Shown piece after piece: positions 17,120-25,247 of a stretch of DNA of 64,000 nucleotides. The stretch spans positions 1,240,001 to 1,304,000 of the forward strand of contig CP115556.1 in NCBI GenBank assembly GCA_030168595.1, written 5' to 3'. The stretch is from Methanomassiliicoccales archaeon LGM-DZ1 (GTDB lineage Archaea > Thermoplasmatota > Thermoplasmata > Methanomassiliicoccales > Methanomethylophilaceae). Both the position numbers and the translations under genes were made by a program. Position 1 is the first letter of the stretch, and every line of letters starts with the position of its first letter. The notes under the pieces were generated by a model. That model was not told where the DNA came from and did no database searches. It saw only the letters and a list, made by a program, of their open reading frames with translations.

Positions 17120-18499
17120 ATGGGGAAGATGTTCGGGACCAACGGGATACGCGGTATAGTCAACGAGGACATGAACGCGGCGCTCGCGCTGCAGATAGGC
17201 AAGGCCGTCGGCAAAGAGTTCCCCGGAAGGGTGGCCGTCGGCACCGATACCCGCCTCTCCGCCGATATGCTCACCGCGGCGGTCGCCTCCGGCCTGATGT
17301 CGGTCGGATGCGACGTGGACCTCCTCGGCATGCTCCCGACCCCGGCCATCCAATACTACGTGAAGAGCCATCAGGACATCAGCGCGGCGGTCATCGTCAC
17401 CGCATCCCACAATCCCCCGGAGTTCAACGGGCTCAAGGTCATAGCCGGCGACGGCACCGAGGCATCGAAGGATGCCGAGAACGCCATAGAGGACCTCTAC
17501 GGCACGGAGATCGAGACCGTCCCCTGGGACGCCGTGGGCAAGACCAGGGAGGTGCCGGGAGCGGCCGAGGAGTACGTGGACGCCATCCTGTCCAGGGCCG
17601 ACGTCAAGGCGATACAGGATGCCAAGCTGACCGTCGTCATCGACTGCGCCAACGGGGCGTCCTGCTTCACATCCCCCCTGCTCCTCAGGAAACTGGGCGT
17701 CAGGGCTGTCATGCTCAATGCCTCTCCCGACGGGACCTTCCCCGGGCATCCCTCTGAGCCTACCGCGGACAACCTGAAGGACCTCTGCAGGATGGTCCCG
17801 GAGGTCAAGGCGGACCTGGGCATAGCCCATGACGGCGATGCGGACAGGTGCGTCTTCGTGGACGGGAGCGGGAACTATGTTCCCGGGGACAAGACCCTGG
17901 CCGTGCTGTCCAAATCAATGTGCCAGAGGAAGGAAGGCTCGGTCGTCGTGACCCCTGTGGCCACTTCCTCCGTCATCGAGGATGCCGTCGCTTCTGTCGG
18001 CGGCCGGGTCATCAGGACCGCCGTCGGATCGCCTGTCGTCGCCCGCAAGATGATGGAGGTCGGAGGGGTCATGGGCGGGGAGGAGAACGGAGGGCTGATC
18101 TTCCCGGACAACCAGTACTGCAGGGACGGCGCCATGGCCATAGTCCGCATGCTCGAGTGCATAATCAGGAACGGACCGCTCAGCGGGCAGGTCGCTTCCC
18201 TGCCCACCTATTACACCGTCAAGGACAAGATCTCCTGCCCCAACCAGATGAAGAAGAAGCTCCTGAAGCACATGGCCGAGTACTCCCAGGACGAGCGCAT
18301 CGACAAGACCGATGGAATCAAAGTGCTCTTCAGGGACGGCTGGGTCCTCATGAGGCCGTCCGGCACGGAGCCTATCTTCAGGATCTACGCCGAATCCAGG
18401 GACGAGGCCAAGGCCGCCGCCTATGCGGACAGGTACATGAAGGAAGCGGAGAAGTTCCTGTCGGAATCCGCGCCTGCCGGCCAGTCCCGCAGGAAGTGA
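17120..18499 (+). CDS. glmM: Phosphoglucosamine mutase / phosphohexomutase
   Basis: A 459-residue alpha-D-phosphohexomutase. The catalytic serine is S96 in VTASHNPPEFNG, magnesium is held by DGDADR near residue 240, the sugar loop is GGEENGG, and the phosphate loop RPSGTEP lies near the C-terminus. The N-terminal FGTNGIRG matches archaeal GlmM, which makes glucosamine-1-phosphate for UDP-GlcNAc; phosphomannomutase activity is also known in relatives. It begins two bases after the PhoU-like gene but may be only a neighbour. It converges with agmatinase. Confidence 0.9.
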   Translation: MGKMFGTNGIRGIVNEDMNAALALQIGKAVGKEFPGRVAVGTDTRLSADMLTAAVASGLMSVGCDVDLLGMLPTPAIQYYVKSHQDISAAVIVTASHNPPEFNGLKVIAGDGTEASKDAENAIEDLYGTEIETVPWDAVGKTREVPGAAEEYVDAILSRADVKAIQDAKLTVVIDCANGASCFTSPLLLRKLGVRAVMLNASPDGTFPGHPSEPTADNLKDLCRMVPEVKADLGIAHDGDADRCVFVDGSGNYVPGDKTLAVLSKSMCQRKEGSVVVTPVATSSVIEDAVASVGGRVIRTAVGSPVVARKMMEVGGVMGGEENGGLIFPDNQYCRDGAMAIVRMLECIIRNGPLSGQVASLPTYYTVKDKISCPNQMKKKLLKHMAEYSQDERIDKTDGIKVLFRDGWVLMRPSGTEPIFRIYAESRDEAKAAAYADRYMKEAEKFLSESAPAGQSRRK

Positions 18500-18513
18500 A
18501 AAAGGTCCCAGGC

Positions 18514-19374
18514 TCAGCGCTTCAGGGATTTTCCGAGGACAGCGAGGCCTTCGTTGATGAGCCTCGCGCCGAGGATCGAGGTGATCCCGGACGGATCTGC
18601 AGGGGGGCAGATCTCCATGACGTCCATCCCGGCGAGCCTGTCGCCGATGATGTTTATGACCTTCCGCACGTCGTTGGGGGTGAGGCCGAACGGTTCCGGG
18701 GTGCCGGTCCCGGGAGCGTAGGCCGGGTCTATGCCGTCTATGTCTATCGAGAGGTAGACCTTGTCCGCCTTGAAGCCGTCCAGTGCTTTCTTGACGGCCC
18801 ATTCGATGCCGTGGTCGAAGACGTCGAAGGAGGTGATGTAAGGGACGACATCGTCCCTTTCGAGCTCCTCCCTCCCGATCGACCTGACGCCGACCGCGCA
18901 GCAGTTCTCGATGCCCAGGTGCTCGGAGGCCCTCCGGGTCACGCAGGCGTGGCTGTTCGGAGTGCCCATGTACTCGTCCCTGGAATCAAGGTGAGCGTCT
19001 ATGGTCATCAGGGCGATGCTGTTCTTCTCGAACGACTGTATGACCGGCACGGTGGCGGAGTGCTCCCCGCCGATGACTATCGGGAACTTGCCGTCCCTTA
19101 TGACCGGCCCGGCCGCGAACTTGACCTCCTCGAACATGTCCTCGGGGAGGATGAAATCGTCGCAGTTCCCGTAGTCGTTAACCCTCGGCTTCTCATCGCC
19201 GAGACAGTAGAAAATCGTCTCCTCGAAGTTGTAGGAGGCGCGCCTCACGGCCGTAGGGGCCTCGCGGGCCCCGGCCTTGAAGGATGCGGTATGATCGTAG
19301 GGCACACCTATGATGACGGCATCGGCCTCGTTGTACTCGGCGTCCGAATCGGCATAGGTGAGCCCGTACGGCAT
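18514..19374 (-). CDS. speB: Agmatinase / ureohydrolase
   Basis: A 286-residue ureohydrolase that converts agmatine to putrescine and urea. The manganese ligands are in GGEHS, DAHLDSRDEY and DIDGIDPAYAPGTGTPEPFG. The N-terminal GVPYDHTASFKAGAREAP is typical of SpeB. It lies 9 bases downstream of the gene for aIF5A on the same strand. Putrescine/agmatine metabolism supplies the hypusine precursor of aIF5A, so the pair is functionally coherent. Confidence 0.92.
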   Translation of the reverse strand: MPYGLTYADSDAEYNEADAVIIGVPYDHTASFKAGAREAPTAVRRASYNFEETIFYCLGDEKPRVNDYGNCDDFILPEDMFEEVKFAAGPVIRDGKFPIVIGGEHSATVPVIQSFEKNSIALMTIDAHLDSRDEYMGTPNSHACVTRRASEHLGIENCCAVGVRSIGREELERDDVVPYITSFDVFDHGIEWAVKKALDGFKADKVYLSIDIDGIDPAYAPGTGTPEPFGLTPNDVRKVINIIGDRLAGMDVMEICPPADPSGITSILGARLINEGLAVLGKSLKR

Positions 19375-19383
19375 GCCGGTCCC

Positions 19384-19773
19384 TCACATCAGCTTCATCC
19401 TGTCCATCGCCACGATGTACAGGATCTCAGCGCCGTCCGTGAGGACCGACTCATGGTCCGGGTTGATGGGCATGCTGAAGGTCTCGAAGGTCTCGAGGTC
19501 CATGATCTGGACTTCGTTGTTGGCCTCATCGATGGAGATGACCTGTCCCTTTCTCTTGTCGATGACAGGGACCTGCACCTTCGCGGAGACAGGCGCGTTG
19601 ATGGACCTCTTCTGGCCGGTGAAGATATCGGTCGCCTCGATGCTTGCTTTGGCGGATCCGTGCTTTCCGGGCTTGGAGGTGGTGATGCTGATAATCTTGC
19701 AGGGGCAGTCATCGATGTTAACGTACCTTCCGATCTTGAGCTCACGGAGCTCTTTCATTTCCCACTCGGCCAT
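19384..19773 (-). CDS. Translation factor aIF5A (hypusine-containing)
   Basis: A 129-residue archaeal IF5A. The hypusine loop TTSKPGKHGSAK puts the modified lysine at K37. The SH3-like N-domain and OB-fold C-domain have standard length. The ATG at 19773 is taken instead of a TTG two codons upstream. aIF5A relieves ribosome stalling. It is first in a unit with agmatinase, preceded by a possible tiny ORF. Confidence 0.93.
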   Translation of the reverse strand: MAEWEMKELRELKIGRYVNIDDCPCKIISITTSKPGKHGSAKASIEATDIFTGQKRSINAPVSAKVQVPVIDKRKGQVISIDEANNEVQIMDLETFETFSMPINPDHESVLTDGAEILYIVAMDRMKLM

Positions 19774-19809
19774 AATCAAACCTTCTTATGATTCGTGTTT
19801 GCCTGATGC

Positions 19810-19875
19810 TCACTGTATTCTCTTGTTCTTCTCGCGCATGTATTGCGGTTCAGGAACGATATCGATATGGAACAC
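19810..19875 (-). CDS. Candidate 21-residue ORF upstream of aIF5A
   Basis: GTG at 19875 opens a 21-codon frame, MFHIDIVPEPQYMREKNKR plus IQ, ending with TGA at 19810. A TATA-like stretch (minus strand CATTATATATTTTC, about 19898-19911) sits about 27 bases upstream, just the spacing seen at leaderless genes here. The peptide composition looks coding-like but it is too short for certainty. It could be a leader peptide of the aIF5A-speB unit or chance. Confidence 0.35.
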   Translation of the reverse strand: MFHIDIVPEPQYMREKNKRIQ

Positions 19876-19947
19876 GGCAATCGTGCCTTGGTAAGGCCTG
19901 AAAATATATAATGCGAACGGGTGCGCGCGAGGCATCCAGATGTCCGG

Positions 19948-20733
19948 TCATCCGGGCCTGAGCGAATAGACGGCATCGGCGAGCTCCCCTATCTGCGCAG
20001 GGCTGAGGCGCTCGATCCTCTCGTCCGCGAAGGGGATGTCGCCGGAGGACGAGATCATGCCGGTGGCCTTCAGCGACGTGCCGATCTTCTTCCTCCTGTG
20101 CTCGAAGCAGACATCGACGACACGGAAGAACGTCTTCTCGTCCGCGACCTCGAAGTCCGCCTTCCTGGGTCTTATCGAGACGATGCAGGAGTCCACTTTG
20201 GGGCGGGGGTTGAAGCGGCTGCTGGGGACGTTCTCCAGCATCCTGCATTCGGCGCGGTAGGCGAGGTTCACGGTGAGGCGGGAGTAGTCCACGGATCCCG
20301 TCTCGGCCACCATGCGCTCCGCGAACTCCTTCTGCACCATGACCACGGCGATCCTGAAGTCATGTTCCAGGAGCTTGAAGATGATGGGCGTGGAAACGCT
20401 GTACGGGAGATTGCTGACGAAAACATCGAACTCCGGGAAAGGAACCTTGACGGCGTCTCCGCGGATGAGCGTGATCCTGTCGCCGTAGGTCTTCTCGATG
20501 TAATCGGCGAGGTTATCATCCAGCTCGATGCAGGTGAGGCTGTCGGTCTTCTCCGCCAGGCGCTGGGTCAGTATGCCGAGGCCCGGGCCGACCTCCAGGA
20601 CCCGGTCGTGGGGACCGATGCAGGCATACTCCACATGCCTGTCGGCGATTCTCCCGTCGGTCAGGAAGTTCTGCCCGCGGGATTTGCTGGGCCTAACCCC
20701 TGTCTCTCTTATGAGACGCCCCGTCTCGGTCAT
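19948..20733 (-). CDS. ksgA: 16S rRNA dimethyladenosine transferase
   Basis: A 261-residue SAM-dependent methyltransferase that dimethylates two adjacent adenines at the 3' end of 16S rRNA. It shows SRGQNFLTD at the N-terminus, motif I VLEVGPGLGILT, acidic CIELDDNL and catalytic NLPYSVSTP. The basic C-terminal domain contains RFNPRPKVDS. Its start overlaps the DUF655 stop by four bases, as in the conserved archaeal L21e-rpoF-DUF655-ksgA cluster. Confidence 0.94.
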   Translation of the reverse strand: MTETGRLIRETGVRPSKSRGQNFLTDGRIADRHVEYACIGPHDRVLEVGPGLGILTQRLAEKTDSLTCIELDDNLADYIEKTYGDRITLIRGDAVKVPFPEFDVFVSNLPYSVSTPIIFKLLEHDFRIAVVMVQKEFAERMVAETGSVDYSRLTVNLAYRAECRMLENVPSSRFNPRPKVDSCIVSIRPRKADFEVADEKTFFRVVDVCFEHRRKKIGTSLKATGMISSSGDIPFADERIERLSPAQIGELADAVYSLRPG

Positions 20734-21302
20734 TTCTGCGAGTTCTGCACGAAAAGATAGCGGCGTCTCTCAGGGTCCTCGATCTCGAGCACGATCCTGG
20801 CGACGACAGGCTTCTCGGGTTTGAAGGACTGAACCTTCTGGTACTCGGAGAGCCTGGAGGAGAGGTCCTCGTATCCCTTGAAGCTGCCCCTGGGGCTCTC
20901 GCGCTCGGCGAGGATGGCGTTCATGGTCTTCTTGCCGAGTCCGGGAAGCTCCTCGAGGAGGTGCTTCTTGAGCGAGATGGGGCCGGCCTCGTTGTAGAAG
21001 CGGATGAACCTGGCCTCATTGTTCTTCACGATGTCCGCGACGGCGTACTCTATCTCGGACGCCGCCATGTTGGGCAGCTCTGTGAAGGAGATCCTCCTCT
21101 TCACATGGTCGATGGTGTCCCTCTTCGAGGCCTCTTTGCCGATGTACACGCGGTCGCCGATGTTGATGACAGCGTTGTCCTTCGGGACGAGCTCGAAAAG
21201 CTTGAAATCGGTGTCTCCGAGAGCGAAGGCCACGCGCTGCTCGCGCCTGTCCCTGCCTCCGGCTATCGTTCCGATGTCCAATATATACGCGTAATCTTCC
21301 AT
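20730..21302 (-). CDS. DUF655 family protein (OB fold plus helix-hairpin-helix)
   Basis: A 190-residue archaeal protein of the DUF655 family. The N-terminal half resembles an OB-type nucleic-acid-binding domain (VPKDNAVINIGDRVYIG), and the C-terminal half has a helix-hairpin-helix signature LEELPGLGKKTMNAIL. It sits between rpoF and ksgA as in many archaea, suggesting a role in RNA or ribosome metabolism. MEDYAYILDIG is the conserved start; the frame is open further upstream but that part is proline-rich noise. Confidence 0.88.
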   Translation of the reverse strand: MEDYAYILDIGTIAGGRDRREQRVAFALGDTDFKLFELVPKDNAVINIGDRVYIGKEASKRDTIDHVKRRISFTELPNMAASEIEYAVADIVKNNEARFIRFYNEAGPISLKKHLLEELPGLGKKTMNAILAERESPRGSFKGYEDLSSRLSEYQKVQSFKPEKPVVARIVLEIEDPERRRYLFVQNSQK

Positions 21303-21322
21303 TGAAGCACCCCCTGAAGAAT

Positions 21323-21649
21323 TCAGTAGTAGGGTTCGACGGTCTTCAGGACCTGGTCGATCATATCCGCGTCGAGGGGGCGGGGGAGGTGCTCTTTCGA
21401 GCACAGCGCCCTGACGTCGGACTGGTACTTCGGGAGGATGTCGACGATCTTCATGGCAAGGGGCTCATTGCCCTTGATGAAGTCGAGCTCCAGGAGTTTG
21501 CCGAAGAGCTCGTCGGCCTGATCCTTGGAGATGTGGCACAGTTCGGCCTGGGAGAGGGCGTTCTTCTGCATAGGGAGGAGTTCCCTCTTCTCATTCTCAG
21601 CAGTGAGCATATCCCTTACTTCAGCAAGCGAAACTATCTTTCCGTCCAT
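21323..21649 (-). CDS. rpoF: RNA polymerase subunit F (Rpb4 homologue)
   Basis: About 108 residues, helical, matching archaeal RpoF, which pairs with RpoE to form the polymerase stalk. The DQADELFGKLLELDFIKGNE and KIVDILPKYQSDVRAL regions are typical. ATG at 21649 is preferred because AGGTGAT, complementary to the 16S rRNA 3' end, lies just upstream; ATG at 21655 and GTG at 21658 are alternatives. Cotranscribed with L21e. Confidence 0.88.
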   Translation of the reverse strand: MDGKIVSLAEVRDMLTAENEKRELLPMQKNALSQAELCHISKDQADELFGKLLELDFIKGNEPLAMKIVDILPKYQSDVRALCSKEHLPRPLDADMIDQVLKTVEPYY

Positions 21650-21702
21650 CCACATCACCTGTAATCAAAGGAGAAAATGTTTTTGCGGACCCGTCAGCGG
21701 AT

Positions 21703-21996
21703 TCACTGAACGGTCCTGACGAGATGCTCCGGCCTGGAGACGACGGTCTTGGTTTTCCCGCCGACCTTCACGGAGACCTCGTACGCGGATCCCCTGGAGC
21801 CGATGACGACTCCGGTGAGCCCCTGGAACCTGGAGTGGGGCATGCCCTTGTGGATGGAGGGGTCGATGACGATGTTGACCTTCTCTCCGTTCTCGAAAGT
21901 CTGGAATCCCCTGGTGATGGGGGAGAGTCCCCTGGACCTGGGCTTCTTCTGGAGAAGCTGGCGGGTCTTGGACCTGAATCCTCTGGATCTCTGCAT
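21703..21996 (-). CDS. rpl21e: Large-subunit ribosomal protein L21e
   Basis: A 97-residue basic protein with the family sequence GFRSKTRQLLQKKPRSRG at the N-terminus and an SH3-like core including FENGEKVNIVIDPSIHKGMP and GLTGVVIGSRGSAYEV. It heads the rpoF-DUF655-ksgA cluster. A perfect inverted repeat lies in its upstream leader. Confidence 0.94.
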   Translation of the reverse strand: MQRSRGFRSKTRQLLQKKPRSRGLSPITRGFQTFENGEKVNIVIDPSIHKGMPHSRFQGLTGVVIGSRGSAYEVSVKVGGKTKTVVSRPEHLVRTVQ

Positions 21997-22045
21997 GTGA
22001 TCTGCCTCTGATATTTTTCGGATCTGCGCCGATGGATTGACCTAA

Positions 22046-22071
22046 TCCTATCTGAGCAACCCTAGATAGGA
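22046..22071. promoter_or_regulatory. Inverted repeat in the leader of the L21e operon
   Basis: TCCTATCT (22046-22053) and AGATAGGA (22064-22071) are perfect 8-base arms around a 10-base loop. TATA-like sequences at about 22090-22118 on the minus strand would start transcription just before it, so it would fold in the 5' leader. A partial third copy (CTATCTG) follows at 22077. It may be an RNA regulatory stem or a protein operator. Confidence 0.45.
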
Positions 22072-22150
22072 CTGCGCTATCTGCTCCCTGTTTATTAACC
22101 TTTCTTCTATTATTCTTAATAAAGGGAAAGACGGCGGGGACCCGGGCCGC

Positions 22151-23374
22151 TCAGTAGTCTATTTCGATGACGTCCAGGAGGTCCACCGTCAGCTTGGCGC
22201 CGACTAGTTCCGACAGGTTCGGGTCGGTCCTCCCCCCGTCGCCGGAGACAAATTCCTTCACGTAGGTCCCCGACTGCGTCTTCAGCTCCAGGTCGAAGCC
22301 CTCGTCGGTGAAGTTATCGGCCTTCAGCCAGTAGATCCTGCGGTTCCTCACCAGGTCGGCGCGGCGGTGCTCGACCCTCACGGGAGTGCGCTGTGCCAGA
22401 TCCACGTCTTTGAACGAGGAGACCACCTGCATGACCTTCTCCCGGTCATAGGGGCCGTCGGAGACCACTTTGGCGCGGTAGGTCTTGTCGGGGTCGGACC
22501 CCTTGTACTCCGCCACTTCCGCCCTGGGGACGAAATGCAGGCCGTGATACTGTGCCAGTATGCTTTCGTTGGCCCTTCTCTCCAGTTCGTCCAGGTCGAT
22601 GTCCCTGCGCTTCGGCTGGGAGATCTCGAGTACGAACGGCCTCCCGGTCCCGAGCATGCGGGCATCGATGTCCTCCCTGCCCATGCCGTGGAAGAAATCC
22701 TCCTTCCCGCCGGCCATCTCCAGGGCTATGCGGCCGATCTCCTCCTGCACGGAGGTCTGGTACATCTTGCCGGAACCGTGGCAGCGGGGGCAGCCCTTCC
22801 CGTGGCAGACGCGGCAGGGCCATCTCGTCTGGGGGATCTCGCGGCTGTACTTGTTGTAGCGTCCGGCGATGAACAGCGGGGCGCAGTCGAGGGTGACGTC
22901 GGCGAAGCGCGTGTCGATGCAGGCGACGACCTCCGGTTCCTTGAACTCCACGCGGCGGTTGATCATCGGGAGCGCGGCCTTGCCGATCTCCCTGTTGAGC
23001 TCGGTCTTGAGAGGCTCGGCGGTCTCGGAGAGGCCGAGCTTCTCCGTCAGCTCCTTCTCGCGCTTGACCTGCCCCGGGTCGACCCTGCAGCCGACCAGGA
23101 AGTTCTCCGACTGGACGGTGTTGACCTTCTCGGCCACCGCCCCGGCGAACCTGGGTACCATATCGAAGATGTCCTCGCACAGGGGGCAGATGTCCGCCTT
23201 CCCATAGCGCTCGCCCTTCTCCTCCAGGGCGGCGCGCAGCATGCGCCCGCGCTCCTCATCGGTGAGCCTCTCGCCCAGCTTGGCGAACTGCCTTCCTATG
23301 CAGTGGTCGCAGAGGCCCATCTTTGCGAGCTCGCGTGCTTTGCCGATGTTCTCTTCCGCCCATTCCTCGGTCAA
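22151..23374 (-). CDS. pus10: tRNA pseudouridine synthase Pus10
   Basis: A 407-residue Pus10, which makes pseudouridine 54/55 in archaeal tRNA. The N-terminal THUMP-like region has zinc cysteines CDHCIGRQF and CPLCEDIF. The catalytic domain shows GTGRPFVLEISQPKRRDID, and an internal CRVCHGKGCPRCHGSG ribbon is present. The last part contains SGTYVKEFVSGDGGRTDPNL, the conserved C-terminal motif. TTG at 23374 is the start, with GAGGCGAT just upstream overlapping the KH gene stop. Confidence 0.92.
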   Translation of the reverse strand: MTEEWAEENIGKARELAKMGLCDHCIGRQFAKLGERLTDEERGRMLRAALEEKGERYGKADICPLCEDIFDMVPRFAGAVAEKVNTVQSENFLVGCRVDPGQVKREKELTEKLGLSETAEPLKTELNREIGKAALPMINRRVEFKEPEVVACIDTRFADVTLDCAPLFIAGRYNKYSREIPQTRWPCRVCHGKGCPRCHGSGKMYQTSVQEEIGRIALEMAGGKEDFFHGMGREDIDARMLGTGRPFVLEISQPKRRDIDLDELERRANESILAQYHGLHFVPRAEVAEYKGSDPDKTYRAKVVSDGPYDREKVMQVVSSFKDVDLAQRTPVRVEHRRADLVRNRRIYWLKADNFTDEGFDLELKTQSGTYVKEFVSGDGGRTDPNLSELVGAKLTVDLLDVIEIDY

Positions 23375-23383
23375 GCTATCGCC

Positions 23384-23932
23384 TCAGATGTCGAAGCCCA
23401 TCTCCGCTATGCGGAGCCTGGGGCGCTGCGATTCGAGATAGTGGTACACCGTGGAATGCTCGCTCCCGTGCAGGAGCATCTCGACTGCAGTCTTGGCGAC
23501 CGGGAGCGATATGGAATTGCCGATCAGCGACACAGTGTTGCCGTAGACGCTCATGTAGACGTCCGCCAGCTCCTCGATGAGCTCTCTGGTGCGGCCGTTG
23601 CGCCCGATGAGCCTCCCGCGGGCGCGCTCGACCTGGGACTGCCTGTCGCCGACGGCCTCCTTGATGTCGATGGTCTGCAGGAACATGTCGTCGTCATCGA
23701 GGATCTTGGCGGCCTTGTCCGGATTGAACCCCCTGGCCACGGCGCGGATGACGTCGAGGATCTTCAGGGCGTTGATAGGCTCTATGCCCTCGGCCTCGTC
23801 GTGGATGATGACCTCCCCTTCGGTGTCCACGTCTATCTTTATGCCGGTCCTCTCCTCTAGCATCCTCTTGGACGCTCCTCCTTTCCCCACGAGCGCGCCG
23901 ACGCGTTCCGCGGGGATCCTGATCTCCCTCAT
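23384..23932 (-). CDS. Archaeal KH-domain protein (Krr1/Pno1-like)
   Basis: A 182-residue protein with two KH domains. The first holds RVGALVGKGGASKRMLEERTG (GxxG loop) and the second RGRLIGRNGRTRELIEELAD. Eukaryotic relatives Krr1 and Pno1 act in small-subunit assembly, and archaeal copies are normally next to rio1 and aIF1A, as here. ATG at 23932 overlaps the rio1 stop by four bases. Confidence 0.88.
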   Translation of the reverse strand: MREIRIPAERVGALVGKGGASKRMLEERTGIKIDVDTEGEVIIHDEAEGIEPINALKILDVIRAVARGFNPDKAAKILDDDDMFLQTIDIKEAVGDRQSQVERARGRLIGRNGRTRELIEELADVYMSVYGNTVSLIGNSISLPVAKTAVEMLLHGSEHSTVYHYLESQRPRLRIAEMGFDI

Positions 23933-24747
23933 TCGTCTTCCTCCTCGTCCCCGCCGTCCTTCTCCTGTTCGGCGGCGGCCTCGTCGCATTCTTTCTCGAT
24001 CTCTTCGGCGGGCATGACATCCGCCCCTCTGGAGGCGAAGAACCTGTTGATGTTGGCGATGTCGCGGCGCAGGAGGTCCTTTGCGTTGAACCAGTCGGCG
24101 GTCATCGCCTGCCCGACGTCGATGACGACCGGCTCGCCGTCCCTCATGAGTATGTTGTATTCGCTCAGGTCCCCGTGGACCAGCCCGGCGTCCGCCCATC
24201 CGCCGACAATGAAGTCCACCACGTCCCCGTAGGTCCCGTCGGGGTCGTCGAGCTCGGCGTTCCTGAGCTGCGGGCAGGCGCCCGTCTCGTCGCCGATGTA
24301 CTCCATGAGGAGGCAGTTCTGCTGGCAGGTTATCGGTTCCGGCACGGGGAGCTCCGCCTCCCAGTACCTCTCGAGGTTCTTGAACTCCTTGGACGCCCAT
24401 GCGTAGATGAACTTCCAGCGGTTCCCCGTGGTCCCCCTGAACCTGGGGTCGCCCTCGATGTACCTGGACACCTTCTTGAACGTGGACGTGGAGGTCCTGT
24501 AGATCTTGAGGGCGACGGGAGCGCCCTCGGCATCGGTGGAGTAGAACACGTTGCCCTCCTTGCCGGTGGAGATGGGGTAGTGGACCTTGTCCAGCAGCCC
24601 CTTCTTCATGAAGCCGTAGATCGTCATCAGGGTCTTCCTGTCGAAGACCTCGGCCTCAGTCTGGCGCTCGTCGCCGGTGCGGTCGGTCTTGAGGGCATCT
24701 ATGCGCTTCTCGAGGTAGGCGTACTCCTCTTCGTAGGATTCCTTCAT
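23929..24747 (-). CDS. rio1: RIO1-type serine/threonine kinase
   Basis: A 272-residue atypical kinase for small-subunit maturation. The flexible ATP loop STGKEGNVFYS, the lysine in VALKIYRTS, catalytic VHGDLSEYNIL and metal-binding VVIDVGQAM define RIO1. The C-terminal tail is very acidic. It lies between aIF1A and the KH protein in a conserved archaeal translation cluster. Confidence 0.94.
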   Translation of the reverse strand: MKESYEEEYAYLEKRIDALKTDRTGDERQTEAEVFDRKTLMTIYGFMKKGLLDKVHYPISTGKEGNVFYSTDAEGAPVALKIYRTSTSTFKKVSRYIEGDPRFRGTTGNRWKFIYAWASKEFKNLERYWEAELPVPEPITCQQNCLLMEYIGDETGACPQLRNAELDDPDGTYGDVVDFIVGGWADAGLVHGDLSEYNILMRDGEPVVIDVGQAMTADWFNAKDLLRRDIANINRFFASRGADVMPAEEIEKECDEAAAEQEKDGGDEEEDE

Positions 24748-24784
24748 CCGGTAACCTCCTCCACGCCGGCCCGCGGATGCGGGC

Positions 24785-25111
24785 TCAGAATATGTCCAGG
24801 TTCTTCGGGATCTTGTTCCTCTTGCTGAGGTTGACCGCCTGGGTCTTGGTGTACCTGAACCTGACGTCGCATTTGGTGGGCTCGAAATCCCAGACGGACA
24901 CGATCAGCAGGTCCCCCTCGCGGATCCACATCCTCTTCTTGATCTTGCCGGGGATGCGCCCTACGCGGGACTGGCCGTCCTCGCACATGACCTTTATTTT
25001 GCTTGCCCCGAGGAGCTGGTCGGCGATGCCGAACATCTCCCCTTCTTTGATATTGGGGAGGCGGACGCGGGTCACGTCCTCTTCCGTCGATTCGAAGGGT
25101 CCTTCTGCCAT
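24785..25111 (-). CDS. Translation initiation factor aIF1A
   Basis: A 108-residue OB-fold initiation factor. VRLPNIKEGEMFGIADQLLG, KVMCEDGQSRVGRIPGK and MWIREGDLLIVSVWDF are the conserved strands. It heads the aIF1A-rio1-KH-pus10 unit. GGATGAT lies just before the ATG, and TATA-like AT-rich sequence lies between 25138 and 25175. Confidence 0.93.
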   Translation of the reverse strand: MAEGPFESTEEDVTRVRLPNIKEGEMFGIADQLLGASKIKVMCEDGQSRVGRIPGKIKKRMWIREGDLLIVSVWDFEPTKCDVRFRYTKTQAVNLSKRNKIPKNLDIF

Positions 25112-25230
25112 TTTATCATCCAGCCATGAGAAGCCCTGCTTATTAAGTGTTGCCTTTGATGTTTATAGAATAATAAGAAAGGACGGGACCAGGGTCCTGC
25201 GCCGGGAGCTGGCCTGAGAACCCCCAAATA

Positions 25231-25239
25231 TTTTTAAAT
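25231..25239 (+). promoter_or_regulatory. TATA box of tRNA-Glu
   Basis: TTTTTAAAT ends 24 bases before the first base of the tRNA, the expected archaeal spacing. Confidence 0.6.
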
Positions 25240-25247
25240 CGAGTCTA

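Noticed and set aside
17848-19791. A 647-residue plus-strand frame across glmM and speB
   Set aside because: It lies out of frame with glmM and antisense to speB and aIF5A, with no recognisable domain.
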